DNA of 64,000 bases from Acidovorax sp. MR-S7 (GTDB lineage: Bacteria > Pseudomonadota > Gammaproteobacteria > Burkholderiales > Burkholderiaceae_C), in NCBI RefSeq assembly GCF_000400995.2, contig NZ_DF238999.1, positions 124,001 to 188,000 of the forward strand, written 5' to 3'. Both the position numbers and the translations under genes were made by a program. The notes under the pieces were generated by a model. It was given only the letters and a program-made list of their open reading frames with translations, had not been told where the DNA came from and did not search any database. Position 1 is the stretch's first letter. Each line of letters begins with the position of its first letter. This document shows, piece by piece, positions 46,326 to 55,454 of this stretch.

Positions 46326-47411
46326 TCAACGGTCGAGGTAGCGCAGCTGCGTGGGCTCTACCCCTAAGCGCACCTGCGCGCCGGGCGGGAACATGGCGAT
46401 GCCCGCGTAGTGCGGCTGGTCGGTGACCAGCGCCACCTCGCCCACGCGCACGCGGTAGCGCGAGAACTCGCCGAGGAATTCGGCGCTCTCCACCTGTCCG
46501 TCGAGCCACACGCGCGAGGCGTCGCCCTGCTCGTCGCGCACGCAGATGCTCACCTGGTGCGGCCGGAAGGCAAGCGCCGCCGCGCCGACGGCCGGGGGCT
46601 CGGCCGGGCGCGGCAGCGTGAGCGGCCCCAGGCCGCGCGCGTGGAAGGTGAGCGTCTCGCCCGAGAGCGCCGTGACCTCGCCCTCCAGCAGGTTGGCCGT
46701 GCCCACGAAGCCCGCCACGAAGCGGTTCTGCGGAAAGTCGTACAGCCCGGCAGCGGAGCCCACCTGTTGCAGGATGCCCTTATCGAGCACCGCCATGCGG
46801 TCGGCCGTGGTCATGGCCTCCTCCTGGTCGTGGGTGACGAAGATGGTGGTCAGGCCCAGCTTGCGCTGGAGGTTCTTCAGCTCCTCGCGCATCTGCACAC
46901 GCAGTTGCTTGTCGAGGTTGGAGAGGGGCTCGTCCAGCAGCAGCAGCTTGGGCTCGATGACGATGGTGCGTGCCAGCGCCACGCGCTGCTGCTGCCCGCC
47001 CGAGAGCTGCGCCGGGCGGCGCTGCGCATAGTCGGACAGGCCGACCAGCTCCAGCGCCGCGCCCACCTTGCGGCGGATGGCGTCCTTCGTCTCGCGCCGC
47101 TCCACCAGGCCGAAGGCCACGTTGTCCCACACCGTCATGTGCGGCCACAGCGCGTAGTTCTGGAACACCATGCCCACGTTGCGCGCGTGCGGGGGCACGC
47201 CGGTGATGTCCTGCCCGTCGATCAGCAGCTCGCCGCTCTGGTGGCGGTTGAAGCCCGCGATGAGCCGCAGCAGCGTGGACTTGCCCGAGCCCGAGGGGCC
47301 GAGCAGCGCGAAGAACTCGCCCGGCTCGATCTTCAGGTTCACGTCGCGCAGCACCGGCGTGGCGCCGTAGGCCAGGCTGATGTGCCGGCATTCGAGGGAT
47401 GCCTTGTTCAT
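46326..47411 (-). CDS. ABC importer ATP-binding protein (iron/aminoethylphosphonate type)
   Basis: This 361-aa ATPase has Walker A GPSGSGKST (about 38-46), signature LSGGQQQRVALAR (about 137-149), Walker B LLLLDEPLSNLD (about 157-168) and a C-terminal TOBE domain. The N-terminus MNKASLECRHISLAYG is typical. It forms a unit with the permease (5-bp gap) and the binding protein. FbpC or PhnT-type function fits the fused permease; substrate remains inferred. Confidence 0.9.
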   Translation of the reverse strand: MNKASLECRHISLAYGATPVLRDVNLKIEPGEFFALLGPSGSGKSTLLRLIAGFNRHQSGELLIDGQDITGVPPHARNVGMVFQNYALWPHMTVWDNVAFGLVERRETKDAIRRKVGAALELVGLSDYAQRRPAQLSGGQQQRVALARTIVIEPKLLLLDEPLSNLDKQLRVQMREELKNLQRKLGLTTIFVTHDQEEAMTTADRMAVLDKGILQQVGSAAGLYDFPQNRFVAGFVGTANLLEGEVTALSGETLTFHARGLGPLTLPRPAEPPAVGAAALAFRPHQVSICVRDEQGDASRVWLDGQVESAEFLGEFSRYRVRVGEVALVTDQPHYAGIAMFPPGAQVRLGVEPTQLRYLDR

Positions 47412-47415
47412 GGTT

Positions 47416-49152
47416 TCATTCCTTCGAGGACGATGCCACGGTGGAGCGCGAACGCTCCACGAAGCGGTGCGAGAAATACGTGCCCAGGCCCACCACCACC
47501 ACGGCCAGCACGCCCAGGGCGGCCCCCGGACCGCGGCCCGCGATGCTCTGCATGTAGAGGTAGATGCCGTAGCTCATCGGCGCCTGCCTTTCGCTGGAGG
47601 TCAGCAGCAGCGTAGCCGACAGCTCCACCGCCGCCGTGATGAAGCTGGTGACGAAGCCCGCCAGGATGCCGCCCGCCATCAGCGGCACCATCACGCGCCG
47701 GATGGTGGACATGCGCGTGGCGCCCAGGCTCTGCGCCGCCTCCTCCAGCGAAACGTGCACCTGCTGCAAAGCAGCCATGCACGAGCGCAGCGCATACGGC
47801 AGGCGCCGCACCGCATAGGCCAGCATGATGAGCACCCAGGTACCGACCAGCGGCGTATCGGTGAACGGCAAGTTGACGCCCTTGAACAGGCGCAGGTAGC
47901 CGATGGCCAGCACCAGCCCCGGGATCGCCAGCGCCGCCGAGGCCAGGTAGTCCAGCCACTGCCGCGCGGGCAGTTGCGTGCGCAGGATCAGGTAGGCGAT
48001 GGCGGTGCCGATCACCACGTCCAGCCCGGCGGCCAGCACGCAGTAGAGCAGCGTGTTGCCGATCATGCCGCCTGCATCGCTGAACACGGTGGCGTAGTGC
48101 TCCAGCGTGTAGGCGTCGGGCAGCACCGAGAAGCTCCAGACCTTGGAGAACGACATCAGCAGGATGCCGATGTGCGGCGCCAGCGTGACGGCCAGCACGA
48201 ACAGGATCCAGCCGTAGGCCAGCACCGACTCCCAGGCGGAAAGGCGGCGCTTCTGCAGCGCGTTGCCGCCCTTTTGCATGGTGGCGTAGTCCTTGCCCTT
48301 CATGACGCGCGCGGCCAGCCACAGCGCGAGGATGGAGAACACGATCATGATCACGCTGATCACGTAGCCCAGCGGGTCCTCGATGCCCATGGACGTGATG
48401 CGCAGGTAGGCCTGCGGCGCGAGCATGTTGGTCACGCCCATGACCAGCGGCGTGCCCAGGTCGTCGAACACCTTCACGAACACCAGCGCCGCGCCGGCGA
48501 GGTAGCCCGGCATGGCCAGCGGGAAGATCACGCGCCGAAAGAGCCGCCAGCCCCGCGCCCCCAGGTTCAGGGCCGACTCCTCCATCGCCCCGTCGATGTT
48601 GCGCATGGCCGCCACGAGGTTCAGCAGGATGAACGGGAAGTAGTGGATGCTCTCCACGAAGGTCACGCCCACGAGGCCGTCCATGATGGGAATGGTGAAG
48701 CCGAACCAGTCGTTCAGCAGCAGGTTCACCGACCCGCTGCGCCCGAAGATGAGCTGCAGCGCCACGGCGCCCACGAAGGGCGGCATGATGAGCGGCAGCA
48801 CGCCCAGCGTCTGGATCAGGAGCGCGCCGCGGAACTCGAAGCGCACCGTGAGGTAAGCCAGCGGCACCGCGATCAGGCTGGCGAAGAACACGCTGGCCAG
48901 CGACACGATGAGGCTGTTGAAGAACGACTCGCGGAACACCCCCTGGCCGAAGAAGTTGCCGAAGTGCCCGAGCGTGAGCCCCCCCGCCTCGTTGACGAAG
49001 GCCGTGTAGATCACCGTGCCCACGGGCACGATCAGAAAGCACAGCAGAAAGGCCAGGATCAGCCCGAAGGCGATCCACGGCCCCGGCCCGGCCAGGCCGG
49101 GCCACGCCAGGCCGCGCCGCGCCAGGCCTGGCCGCGTGGTGGTTGCCTGCAT
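47416..49152 (-). CDS. ABC importer permease, fused two-domain (FbpB-like)
   Basis: This 578-aa inner-membrane protein carries two BPD_transp_1 domains (about 75-290 and 355-560), each with an EAA loop: EESALNLGARGWRLFRRVIFP and EEAAQSLGATRMSTIRRV. About twelve membrane segments are expected. The first 26 residues are an odd Gly/Pro/Leu/Ala/Arg-rich stretch encoded by short GGCC-rich repeats. A single fused chain is typical of ferric-iron importers. Confidence 0.9.
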   Translation of the reverse strand: MQATTTRPGLARRGLAWPGLAGPGPWIAFGLILAFLLCFLIVPVGTVIYTAFVNEAGGLTLGHFGNFFGQGVFRESFFNSLIVSLASVFFASLIAVPLAYLTVRFEFRGALLIQTLGVLPLIMPPFVGAVALQLIFGRSGSVNLLLNDWFGFTIPIMDGLVGVTFVESIHYFPFILLNLVAAMRNIDGAMEESALNLGARGWRLFRRVIFPLAMPGYLAGAALVFVKVFDDLGTPLVMGVTNMLAPQAYLRITSMGIEDPLGYVISVIMIVFSILALWLAARVMKGKDYATMQKGGNALQKRRLSAWESVLAYGWILFVLAVTLAPHIGILLMSFSKVWSFSVLPDAYTLEHYATVFSDAGGMIGNTLLYCVLAAGLDVVIGTAIAYLILRTQLPARQWLDYLASAALAIPGLVLAIGYLRLFKGVNLPFTDTPLVGTWVLIMLAYAVRRLPYALRSCMAALQQVHVSLEEAAQSLGATRMSTIRRVMVPLMAGGILAGFVTSFITAAVELSATLLLTSSERQAPMSYGIYLYMQSIAGRGPGAALGVLAVVVVGLGTYFSHRFVERSRSTVASSSKE

Positions 49153-49161
49153 GGCCTGCGC

Positions 49162-50487
49162 TTACCTGGCGAGGCCGCGCGCTTCGTCGGCCAGCTGGCG
49201 TGCGCGCTCGTAGTTGGCGCGTGCCTTGTCGGCCCACATCTGCTCCATGCCGGTGAGCTGCTTGGAGACGGCGACGTCGCGGCGGCTCTTGCGGAACAGC
49301 TCCAGGAACTCCTCGTTCTTCACGTTGGCCTCGCCCACCAGCGGCGTGTACGCCAGGCTGCGCGCCTGCGCCAGCAGCTCGCTGCCCTTGGCGTTGGGCT
49401 TGGCCTTGAGGGCCTTGGCCGCCTCGTGGATGGACTTGGTGGCGGCCTGCAGTTCCTTGAGGCGGAAAGTCACCATCTGGTCGAACAGGCTGATGACCAC
49501 CGGGTAGCGCGACTCGGACAGCTGCGAGTCGAACTGCACCTTGGCGCGCGCGGCCACTTCCTGCGGCACGGGGTAGCCCGCGGGCGCCTTGAGCATGCTG
49601 TAGGGCAGGATCGGCAGGCGGCTGATCTTCGGGTCGAACAGCAGCTGCTGGCCCGGCGCGGACATGGTGAAGGCCATGAACTTCTTGGCCTCGTCAGCGT
49701 TCTTGGCGCCGGCGATCAGCGCGATGTTGGCGGGCACCACGGCCGTCATGGCCGGATAGGCGAAGTCCACGGGGAAGCCCGAGTACTTGCCCGCGAGGCC
49801 GAAGAAGTCGATCACGATGCCGATGCCGTACTGGCCGTTGTTCACGCCATCGGGCACGGCGAAGCTGCGGTCGGTGACGGCGGCGGCGTTGCCCATCATC
49901 TGCAGCATCTGGCCCCAGCCCTTCTCCCAGCCCTCGCCCTGCAGGATGGTCTCCACCGTGAGCTGCGTGGTGCCCGAACGCGAGGGCGAGGAGATCGCCA
50001 CGTGGCCGAAGTATTCGGGCCGGGTGAGGTCGCTCCACTCCTTGGGGGCCGGCAGCCTGTGCGCCTGCAGGTAGCGCGTGTTCCACATCATCCCGTAGCC
50101 CGCCAGCGCCTGGCCGTAGTACATGCCCTGCGGGTCGTTGAGCGGGTAGTTGCCGATCTTCGCGGGCGCGCTCTTGTTCACCGTCTCGGGCGCGGGCTGC
50201 AGCAGCTTGTAGCGCGAGAGCACCTCGAACGCATCGGGCGCGCTGGCCCACATCACGTCGGGCCGCTGGCCCTCGGGCAGCTCGCGCACGTAGGCCACGG
50301 ACGCGGTGGTGTTCTTGTTCAGGATCTCGATCTTGATGCCGGGGTTGGCTGCCTCGAACGCCTTTTGGTAGGCCGTCGTGAGTTCCTTGGGGAACGAGGT
50401 CAGCACCGTGACCGTGCCCGCCTGCGCGCCGATGCAGGCAGCGGCCAGGGCGGCCGCCACAGTCGCCTTGAAAGGGCTGCGTTGCAT
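49162..50487 (-). CDS. ABC importer periplasmic substrate-binding protein
   Basis: This 441-aa protein has a signal peptide (about 1-23, ending IGAQA) and a type II periplasmic fold. The start MQRSPFKATVAAALAAAC is preferred; an upstream in-frame Met would block the signal. GTVTVLTSFPKELTTAYQKAF opens the mature domain. FbpA-type binding proteins are shorter (about 340 aa); the extra C-terminal helical segment (about 340-440) is unusual. It is first in the SBP-permease-ATPase-LysR unit. Confidence 0.87.
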   Translation of the reverse strand: MQRSPFKATVAAALAAACIGAQAGTVTVLTSFPKELTTAYQKAFEAANPGIKIEILNKNTTASVAYVRELPEGQRPDVMWASAPDAFEVLSRYKLLQPAPETVNKSAPAKIGNYPLNDPQGMYYGQALAGYGMMWNTRYLQAHRLPAPKEWSDLTRPEYFGHVAISSPSRSGTTQLTVETILQGEGWEKGWGQMLQMMGNAAAVTDRSFAVPDGVNNGQYGIGIVIDFFGLAGKYSGFPVDFAYPAMTAVVPANIALIAGAKNADEAKKFMAFTMSAPGQQLLFDPKISRLPILPYSMLKAPAGYPVPQEVAARAKVQFDSQLSESRYPVVISLFDQMVTFRLKELQAATKSIHEAAKALKAKPNAKGSELLAQARSLAYTPLVGEANVKNEEFLELFRKSRRDVAVSKQLTGMEQMWADKARANYERARQLADEARGLAR

Positions 50488-50562
50488 GGTTGTCTCCTTG
50501 TCGTAGTAGGTGTGGCTTGCCACTGTAGGGCTCTGGCGGAGCGCCTGCCAATCATTGTTTCT

Positions 50563-50591
50563 GATGCCGCGCATCAGCGCGGTGCGGCATC
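50563..50591. promoter_or_regulatory. Inverted repeat between the importer and hydrolase genes
   Basis: GATGCCGC and GCGGCATC are separated by 13 bases in the divergent 50488-50654 gap. It could be an operator; no T-run follows. Confidence 0.3.
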
Positions 50592-50654
50592 GGGTTTGTA
50601 CCCATGCGCCTGTGCGACTGCGGCCGGCGCGCAGCCGCGAAATAATCCGCCCTC

Positions 50655-51575
50655 ATGTACCAAGTCCAACGCCCTGCCCGCACCGAATCCATCCGCATCC
50701 GCACGCTCAACTACCACGTGCGCCTCTGGGGCGAGGCCCGCTCCGACGCCGCCCCGCTCGTGCTGCTGCACGGCTGGATGGACGTGGGCGCGTCCTACCA
50801 GTTCGTGGTGGACGCCTTCGGCGCGGCCTTCGCCCAGGGGCGGCAGATCATCGCGCCCGACTGGCGCGGCTTCGGCCTGTCGCTGCCGCCCTCCCCGTGC
50901 GACAGCTACCACTTCGCTGACTATCTTGCCGACCTCGACCAGCTGCTGGACCACTACGCCGCCGGCCGCAGCGTGGACCTGGTGGGCCACAGCATGGGCG
51001 GCAACGTGGCCATGATGTATGCCGGCGCGCGGCCCGCGCGCATCCGCCGGCTGGTGAACCTGGAGGGCTTCGGCCTGCCCGCCACGCGGCCCGCGCAGGC
51101 GCCGGGCCGCTACGCCCAGTGGATGGACCAGATCCGCCAGTGGGAGCGCGGCGAGATGGAGCTGACGCACTACGACAGCGCCGACGGCGTGGCCCTGCGC
51201 CTCATGAAGACCAACCCTCGCCTGGCCGGCGACAAGGCCACCTGGCTGGCCCGCCACTGGGCCCGCGAAGGCCGCGACGGGCGCTGGCACATCCTGGGCG
51301 AGGCCGCGCACAAAGTCGCCAGCGCCCAGCTCTACCGCGTGGACGAGGCGCTGGCGCTTCATGCCTCCATCACCGCGCCCGTGCTGTCGGTCGAGGCCAG
51401 CGACGACAGCCTGTCGCGCTGGTGGAAGGGGTGCTACACGCTGGCCGAATACCGCGAACGCCTGGCCCACGTGCGCAACGCGCGCACGGCCGTGGTGCAG
51501 GACGCCGGCCACATGCTGCACCACGACCAGCCGCAGGCGGTGGCGGCACTGATCGAGGATTTTCTTTCTGAATGA
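50655..51575 (+). CDS. Alpha/beta hydrolase
   Basis: This 306-aa serine hydrolase has LVLLHGWMDVGASYQFVVDA (about 36-55), the nucleophile elbow GHSMGGNVA (about 114-122) and the catalytic His in DAGHMLHHDQPQ (about 281-292). It has no signal peptide and is probably cytoplasmic. It is divergent from the importer genes. Substrate unknown. Confidence 0.88.
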   Translation: MYQVQRPARTESIRIRTLNYHVRLWGEARSDAAPLVLLHGWMDVGASYQFVVDAFGAAFAQGRQIIAPDWRGFGLSLPPSPCDSYHFADYLADLDQLLDHYAAGRSVDLVGHSMGGNVAMMYAGARPARIRRLVNLEGFGLPATRPAQAPGRYAQWMDQIRQWERGEMELTHYDSADGVALRLMKTNPRLAGDKATWLARHWAREGRDGRWHILGEAAHKVASAQLYRVDEALALHASITAPVLSVEASDDSLSRWWKGCYTLAEYRERLAHVRNARTAVVQDAGHMLHHDQPQAVAALIEDFLSE

Positions 51576-51584
51576 AAACCGCCT

Positions 51585-51622
51585 GTAACGCTTACTGGAC
51601 GAGCGCCAGCAGCCATCAAAAG
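51585..51622 (+). repeat. Dispersed hairpin repeat (51.6 kb)
   Basis: TAACGCTT, ACTGGAC, GAGCGCC, AGCAGCCATCAAAA, a diverged copy between convergent genes. Confidence 0.75.
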
Positions 51623-51669
51623 CACAGCAAACCGCTTGAGCGGCTTGCTGCGCCGGGCGCGGTGCCCGT

Positions 51670-53397
51670 TCAGCCCTGGCGGCGGCGCAGGCCCGGCAGG
51701 GCCATGGCGGCCAGCGCGGCGCTGGTCAGCAGCAGGCCCCATTCGCCCAGGGTGGGAATGGCGGCCGCTCCGGCAGGCGCGCTCAGCGTGACCGTGGCGG
51801 AAGTCTCCACGCAGTTGCCCGGCGCCGCCGTCTCGCACAACCGGTAGGGCAGCACATAGGTGCCCGGCAGCGTGCCGGGCGCAACGGACACGCCACCGCC
51901 CGGCGTCAGCGTGAACGCGGCCGGCCAGCCCAGGGGCGTGATGCCGGTGTTGCCCGTGGTGGCACTGCCGCCGCCGAGCGTGTCGTTGCCGCGCAGGCTG
52001 GCGATCACCTCGCCCGACCCACCGGGAGGCACCGTGGCGGCGTCGGGCGTGGCCGTGATCGGGTTCACGGCGCCGCTCACCACCGAGACGGTGAGCTTGG
52101 CGTTCTTGCAGTTGGTGGTGCTGCCCTTCTCGCACAGGCGGTAGCTCAGGCCGTAGTTGCCCGCGGCGGCGACGGCCGGGTCCACCGTGGCCACGCCGGT
52201 GGCCGGGTCGAGCGTGATGCCCGGAGGCCACACGCCCTGGGGGCCCACATCGGTGTTGCCGGGCGTGGCGGCGCTGCCGTCGAAACTGTCGTTGGCCAGC
52301 AGATCGACAGTGGCCGTCGCGCCGGTCTTCGAGGCGGCCACCGCGTTGTCGGTGGGTTCGATGGGCTTGGCCACCGCAGACGTGACCACCACCTGCACCT
52401 TCGCGGGCGAGCAGCTGGCCGGCATGGTGCGCGTGTCGCACAGTTCGTAGTCCATGTCATAGGCGGCTGCGGCCACGCCGGGCGCAACCGTCACGGCGCC
52501 GGTGGCCGGGTCCAGCGCGATGCCCGGCGGCCACGTGCCTATGGCTGCCACGGTGGCGTTGGACATACCGCCATCCACGTAGTCGTTGCCGCGCACGTTG
52601 GCGATGGCCGTGCCGCCCACGCCCGCCTGCACATGGCCCGCGTCGTCGCTGGTGGTGAGCATCAGCTTGACGTAGACCTCGCCCCAGTTGTCCGTGAAGC
52701 AGCGGTAGGGCCCGCTGACGGCGTAGGAGTCGGTGAAGCCGAAGAACATGCGCGTGGCGCCCGGTGGCACGATGAAGCTCTGGCGCTGCTCGCCATCCGT
52801 AAGGGAAACACCGCCGGCCACTCCCGCGCCCATGCGGTCGGAGAGCGTGCCGTCGCCCATGAAGAAGGCATCCCCCAGCGCATAGGCGGGGCTGGCGGCG
52901 TTCATGGTGGCAGCCGTGAAGGTCTGCACGGGCTTGGCAGTGCCCGTGGCAACGGGTTCGCTGCCGTCGAGGAAAGCGGCTCCCAGGATGCCAAGGCGGC
53001 TAGCGAAGGCCAAGCCATTGAAGGCGCCGGTGGGATCGGTCACGTTGCCGGGATGGGAGGTCGTCGTGCCGTCGGGAGATGAATAGAGTCCGTCGGACGG
53101 AGGCGCGGAGCCACTGTAGGCCACGCCCTCCGTGGAGGTCGCCCGCAACTGCATCGCATGGATACCCGGACCGAGGGCCAGGTGGGGAGGCAGCTTGCCG
53201 TCGCTGCGGTAGCTGGCACCCACGCCGCTTTGAGCGCAGTGGGACGTTAGGGGCGTGACCGAACGTCCCGCGAAGAACAGATTGCTCTTGGTATCGACCG
53301 TGAGCTCCAGCGATGTAACCTGCGCCACGGCGGGCGCGCAGGCGACGGCCAGCAGTGCCGCCAGGGCGGGCCTGGACAAAAGAGAGTGGGTTGGCAT
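51670..53397 (-). CDS. IPTL-CTERM surface protein with three Ig-like modules
   Basis: This 575-aa exported protein has a signal peptide (about 1-25, ending APAVA), an N-terminal domain (about 26-245) with RMFFGFTDSY, and three tandem Ig-like modules of about 95-100 residues (about 255-540). The modules share WPPGITLDPATG and YRLCE cores with two Cys each. A sorting signal closes it: IPTLGEWGLLLTSAALA then LRRRQ. Exosortase H should cut at this signal. MPTHSLLSRPALAALLAVAC fixes the start. It lies downstream of the histidine kinase operon on the same strand and may be co-regulated. Confidence 0.87.
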   Translation of the reverse strand: MPTHSLLSRPALAALLAVACAPAVAQVTSLELTVDTKSNLFFAGRSVTPLTSHCAQSGVGASYRSDGKLPPHLALGPGIHAMQLRATSTEGVAYSGSAPPSDGLYSSPDGTTTSHPGNVTDPTGAFNGLAFASRLGILGAAFLDGSEPVATGTAKPVQTFTAATMNAASPAYALGDAFFMGDGTLSDRMGAGVAGGVSLTDGEQRQSFIVPPGATRMFFGFTDSYAVSGPYRCFTDNWGEVYVKLMLTTSDDAGHVQAGVGGTAIANVRGNDYVDGGMSNATVAAIGTWPPGIALDPATGAVTVAPGVAAAAYDMDYELCDTRTMPASCSPAKVQVVVTSAVAKPIEPTDNAVAASKTGATATVDLLANDSFDGSAATPGNTDVGPQGVWPPGITLDPATGVATVDPAVAAAGNYGLSYRLCEKGSTTNCKNAKLTVSVVSGAVNPITATPDAATVPPGGSGEVIASLRGNDTLGGGSATTGNTGITPLGWPAAFTLTPGGGVSVAPGTLPGTYVLPYRLCETAAPGNCVETSATVTLSAPAGAAAIPTLGEWGLLLTSAALAAMALPGLRRRQG

Positions 53398-53550
53398 GGA
53401 TTCCTCGGAATGGCGGCCCGGCAAGAGGCCGGTTGGTTCGCATCTGCACTCGGCAGATGGGCAGACCGCAGCCTTGTACCGAAGAAGCGCCACCCGCGCC
53501 ATGAACGAAGTCTCACAATTTCCGTCAATGACGGAACCGCCCTCAACGGC

Positions 53551-53585
53551 TGCCAGCCAAGCGCAAGCAGCTATTGCTTCAATAG
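53551..53585 (+). repeat. Dispersed hairpin repeat, partial, in the 3' end of the kinase gene
   Basis: CCAGCCAAGCGCAAGCAGCT then ATTGCTT. The first arm is lost. On the minus strand it supplies the stop codon and last codons of the kinase at 53571. Confidence 0.7.
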
Positions 53586-55454
53586 CAACACCACGCTCAC
53601 CACCGTGGCGCCAGGGCGCGACTCCACTGTGAACGCGGCGCCCATGCGCTCGGCGCGCGCGGCCATGCTGCGCATGCCCACGGACTGGCCCGCGCGCTGC
53701 ACGGCCTGCACGTCGAAGCCCACGCCGTCGTCCTCCACGCGCACCGCGAACATGCCGGGCAAAGGCTGGGCGCATTCCACGCACACGCGGCGGGCCTGGC
53801 TGTGCTTGATGACGTTGGACAGCGCCTCTTCCACCAGCCGCGTGAGCAGCAGGCACTGCAGCGCGCTGGGGCGCCCGCCCTCCTCCAGCGTGCCCTGCCA
53901 CTGCGTGGCGATGCGCCATTCGGACGGCACCTCCATCTCGTCGAGGATGCGCGTGAAGCGGTGGCGCAGCGGCGCGGCCCACTGCACGGGGGTTTCCGGC
54001 ACGGCAGCGCCGGCGCTCGACCCGTGGTCGATCACCTGGCGCAGGTCGTCGCGCAGGCTCTTGAGCAGCGACAGCGTGCGCTCGTTGGACAGCGGCTCGC
54101 GCGCCTGCTCCAGCAGCGCCATGCCACGCACCAGGCCCGCGCCCAGGCCGTCGTGCAGGTCGTGCGCGAGCTGCATGCGTTCCTGCAGCTTGGCGTTCTC
54201 CAGCGCACGGGTGTGCTCGCGCGCCGATGCCTGCGCCAGCTCGGCCCGCGCGCGGGCCACGCCCTCTTCCAGCGCGCGGCTGAAGCGCTCCACCTTGCGC
54301 ATCTGCTGCGCCAGCTGCCCGCCCAGCAGCAGCATCACCAGCGCGATGACCAGCAGGCCCGAGAGCGCCGCCCAGTTGCGCGCCACCTCCCAGCGGTCCA
54401 GCACCGAGAACAGGTCGTTCAGCGCCACCAGCACGAACACCAGCCAGCACAGCGCCAGCAGCCGGTGCGACACGCGGCGCCCACCGGCCCGCGGTCGCCA
54501 GGCATGCCATTGGAACTGCACGCAGTTGGCCAGGAACACCGCCATCGCTCCCTGCCACACCGCGCCGAACCAGGGCCCCGCCGCCGCGCGCGGCGCCAGC
54601 ACCACCGCGCCCACGCCCAGTGCCGCCAGCGCCCACAGCGCACGCTCCACGCGCGGCAGCCGCTGCCCGCCGAAGCGGAAGGTGAACAGGCACGCGCACA
54701 GCACGTAGCAGACCAGAGCCACCATGCCGAAGCGTCCGCGCGTCAGCGAATCGGGCCAGGGCCACTGCGTTTCGGCGAGGAAGGTGGTGAGGTAGGCCAG
54801 CCACGCCAGCGCCATGAGCCCGAACCAGCCATAGGCGCCGCCCCCGCGCGCATTGCGGCGCAGCGCCCACACCAGCAGGAACAGCGCGCCCGCCATGGCG
54901 CACAGCACGGCGTTGATGAAATACACGGTGCGCTGGCGCCACAGGCTCTGCGCATACTGCTCGGCCACCATGCCCGCATCGCCGATGCGCACCGCGCCCA
55001 GGCCGGGCGAGAGGGCCGACGGCCCCACGGCACGGACCCACACCGTGTTCACGCCGGGATGCAGGCCGGACGCGGGCAGCAGCCACCAGCGCGGCACGTT
55101 CCAGCTGCGCGAGAGGGGCTCGGCCAGCGAGGCGTCGCGCCACAGCAGGTCGCCGTTGCTGAACACCTCGCCGGCCACGCTGACGCCGTCGATGCCCAGC
55201 GCGACAGGCGCATCGCCAGCACACCCGCGCTCCCAGTCGATGCGGTACCAGACCGCGCCGCCATGGTTCGGCCAGCGGCGCGTCCACACTTCGGGCAGCG
55301 TCACGCTTTCCCAGCCCTGCGCGGGCCGGCCGGCCTCGCCCTCGGCCTTCGCCGCCTGCACCGCGAGGATGCGCGGGGCACAGGCGTCCGGCGCATCCGC
55401 CCAGGCCGGCCGCGCTGCCAGCAGCATCCACGCGAGCAGCAGCCACAGCCTCAT
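53571..55454 (-). CDS. Sensor histidine kinase A (NarX-like HisKA_3 type)
   Basis: This 627-aa membrane kinase has a signal peptide (about 1-19), an extracytoplasmic beta-sandwich of the 7TMR-DISMED2 kind (about 20-175, GGAVWYRIDWERGC), and about seven membrane segments (about 185-400). A short coiled coil leads to HisKA_3 with phospho-acceptor His near 434 in AHDLHDGLG, and an HATPase_c domain with N-box EEALSNVIKHS (about 543-553) and DDGVGF (about 575-580). Its ATG overlaps the stop of kinase B by 4 bp (ATGA). It is closely similar to kinase B along its whole length, so a tandem duplication is clear. The signal sensed is unknown. Confidence 0.9.
   Translation of the reverse strand: MRLWLLLAWMLLAARPAWADAPDACAPRILAVQAAKAEGEAGRPAQGWESVTLPEVWTRRWPNHGGAVWYRIDWERGCAGDAPVALGIDGVSVAGEVFSNGDLLWRDASLAEPLSRSWNVPRWWLLPASGLHPGVNTVWVRAVGPSALSPGLGAVRIGDAGMVAEQYAQSLWRQRTVYFINAVLCAMAGALFLLVWALRRNARGGGAYGWFGLMALAWLAYLTTFLAETQWPWPDSLTRGRFGMVALVCYVLCACLFTFRFGGQRLPRVERALWALAALGVGAVVLAPRAAAGPWFGAVWQGAMAVFLANCVQFQWHAWRPRAGGRRVSHRLLALCWLVFVLVALNDLFSVLDRWEVARNWAALSGLLVIALVMLLLGGQLAQQMRKVERFSRALEEGVARARAELAQASAREHTRALENAKLQERMQLAHDLHDGLGAGLVRGMALLEQAREPLSNERTLSLLKSLRDDLRQVIDHGSSAGAAVPETPVQWAAPLRHRFTRILDEMEVPSEWRIATQWQGTLEEGGRPSALQCLLLTRLVEEALSNVIKHSQARRVCVECAQPLPGMFAVRVEDDGVGFDVQAVQRAGQSVGMRSMAARAERMGAAFTVESRPGATVVSVVLLLKQ

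Noticed and set aside
49081-49140. GGCC-rich short repeats as a regulatory element
   Set aside because: They lie inside the permease gene and encode its Gly/Pro/Arg-rich N-terminus; low-complexity slippage explains them.
47380-51015. Long plus-strand frame across the importer genes
   Set aside because: It crosses three genes with clear motifs on the other strand and ends in the frame-shifted start of the alpha/beta hydrolase; composition is His/Arg/Gln-rich.
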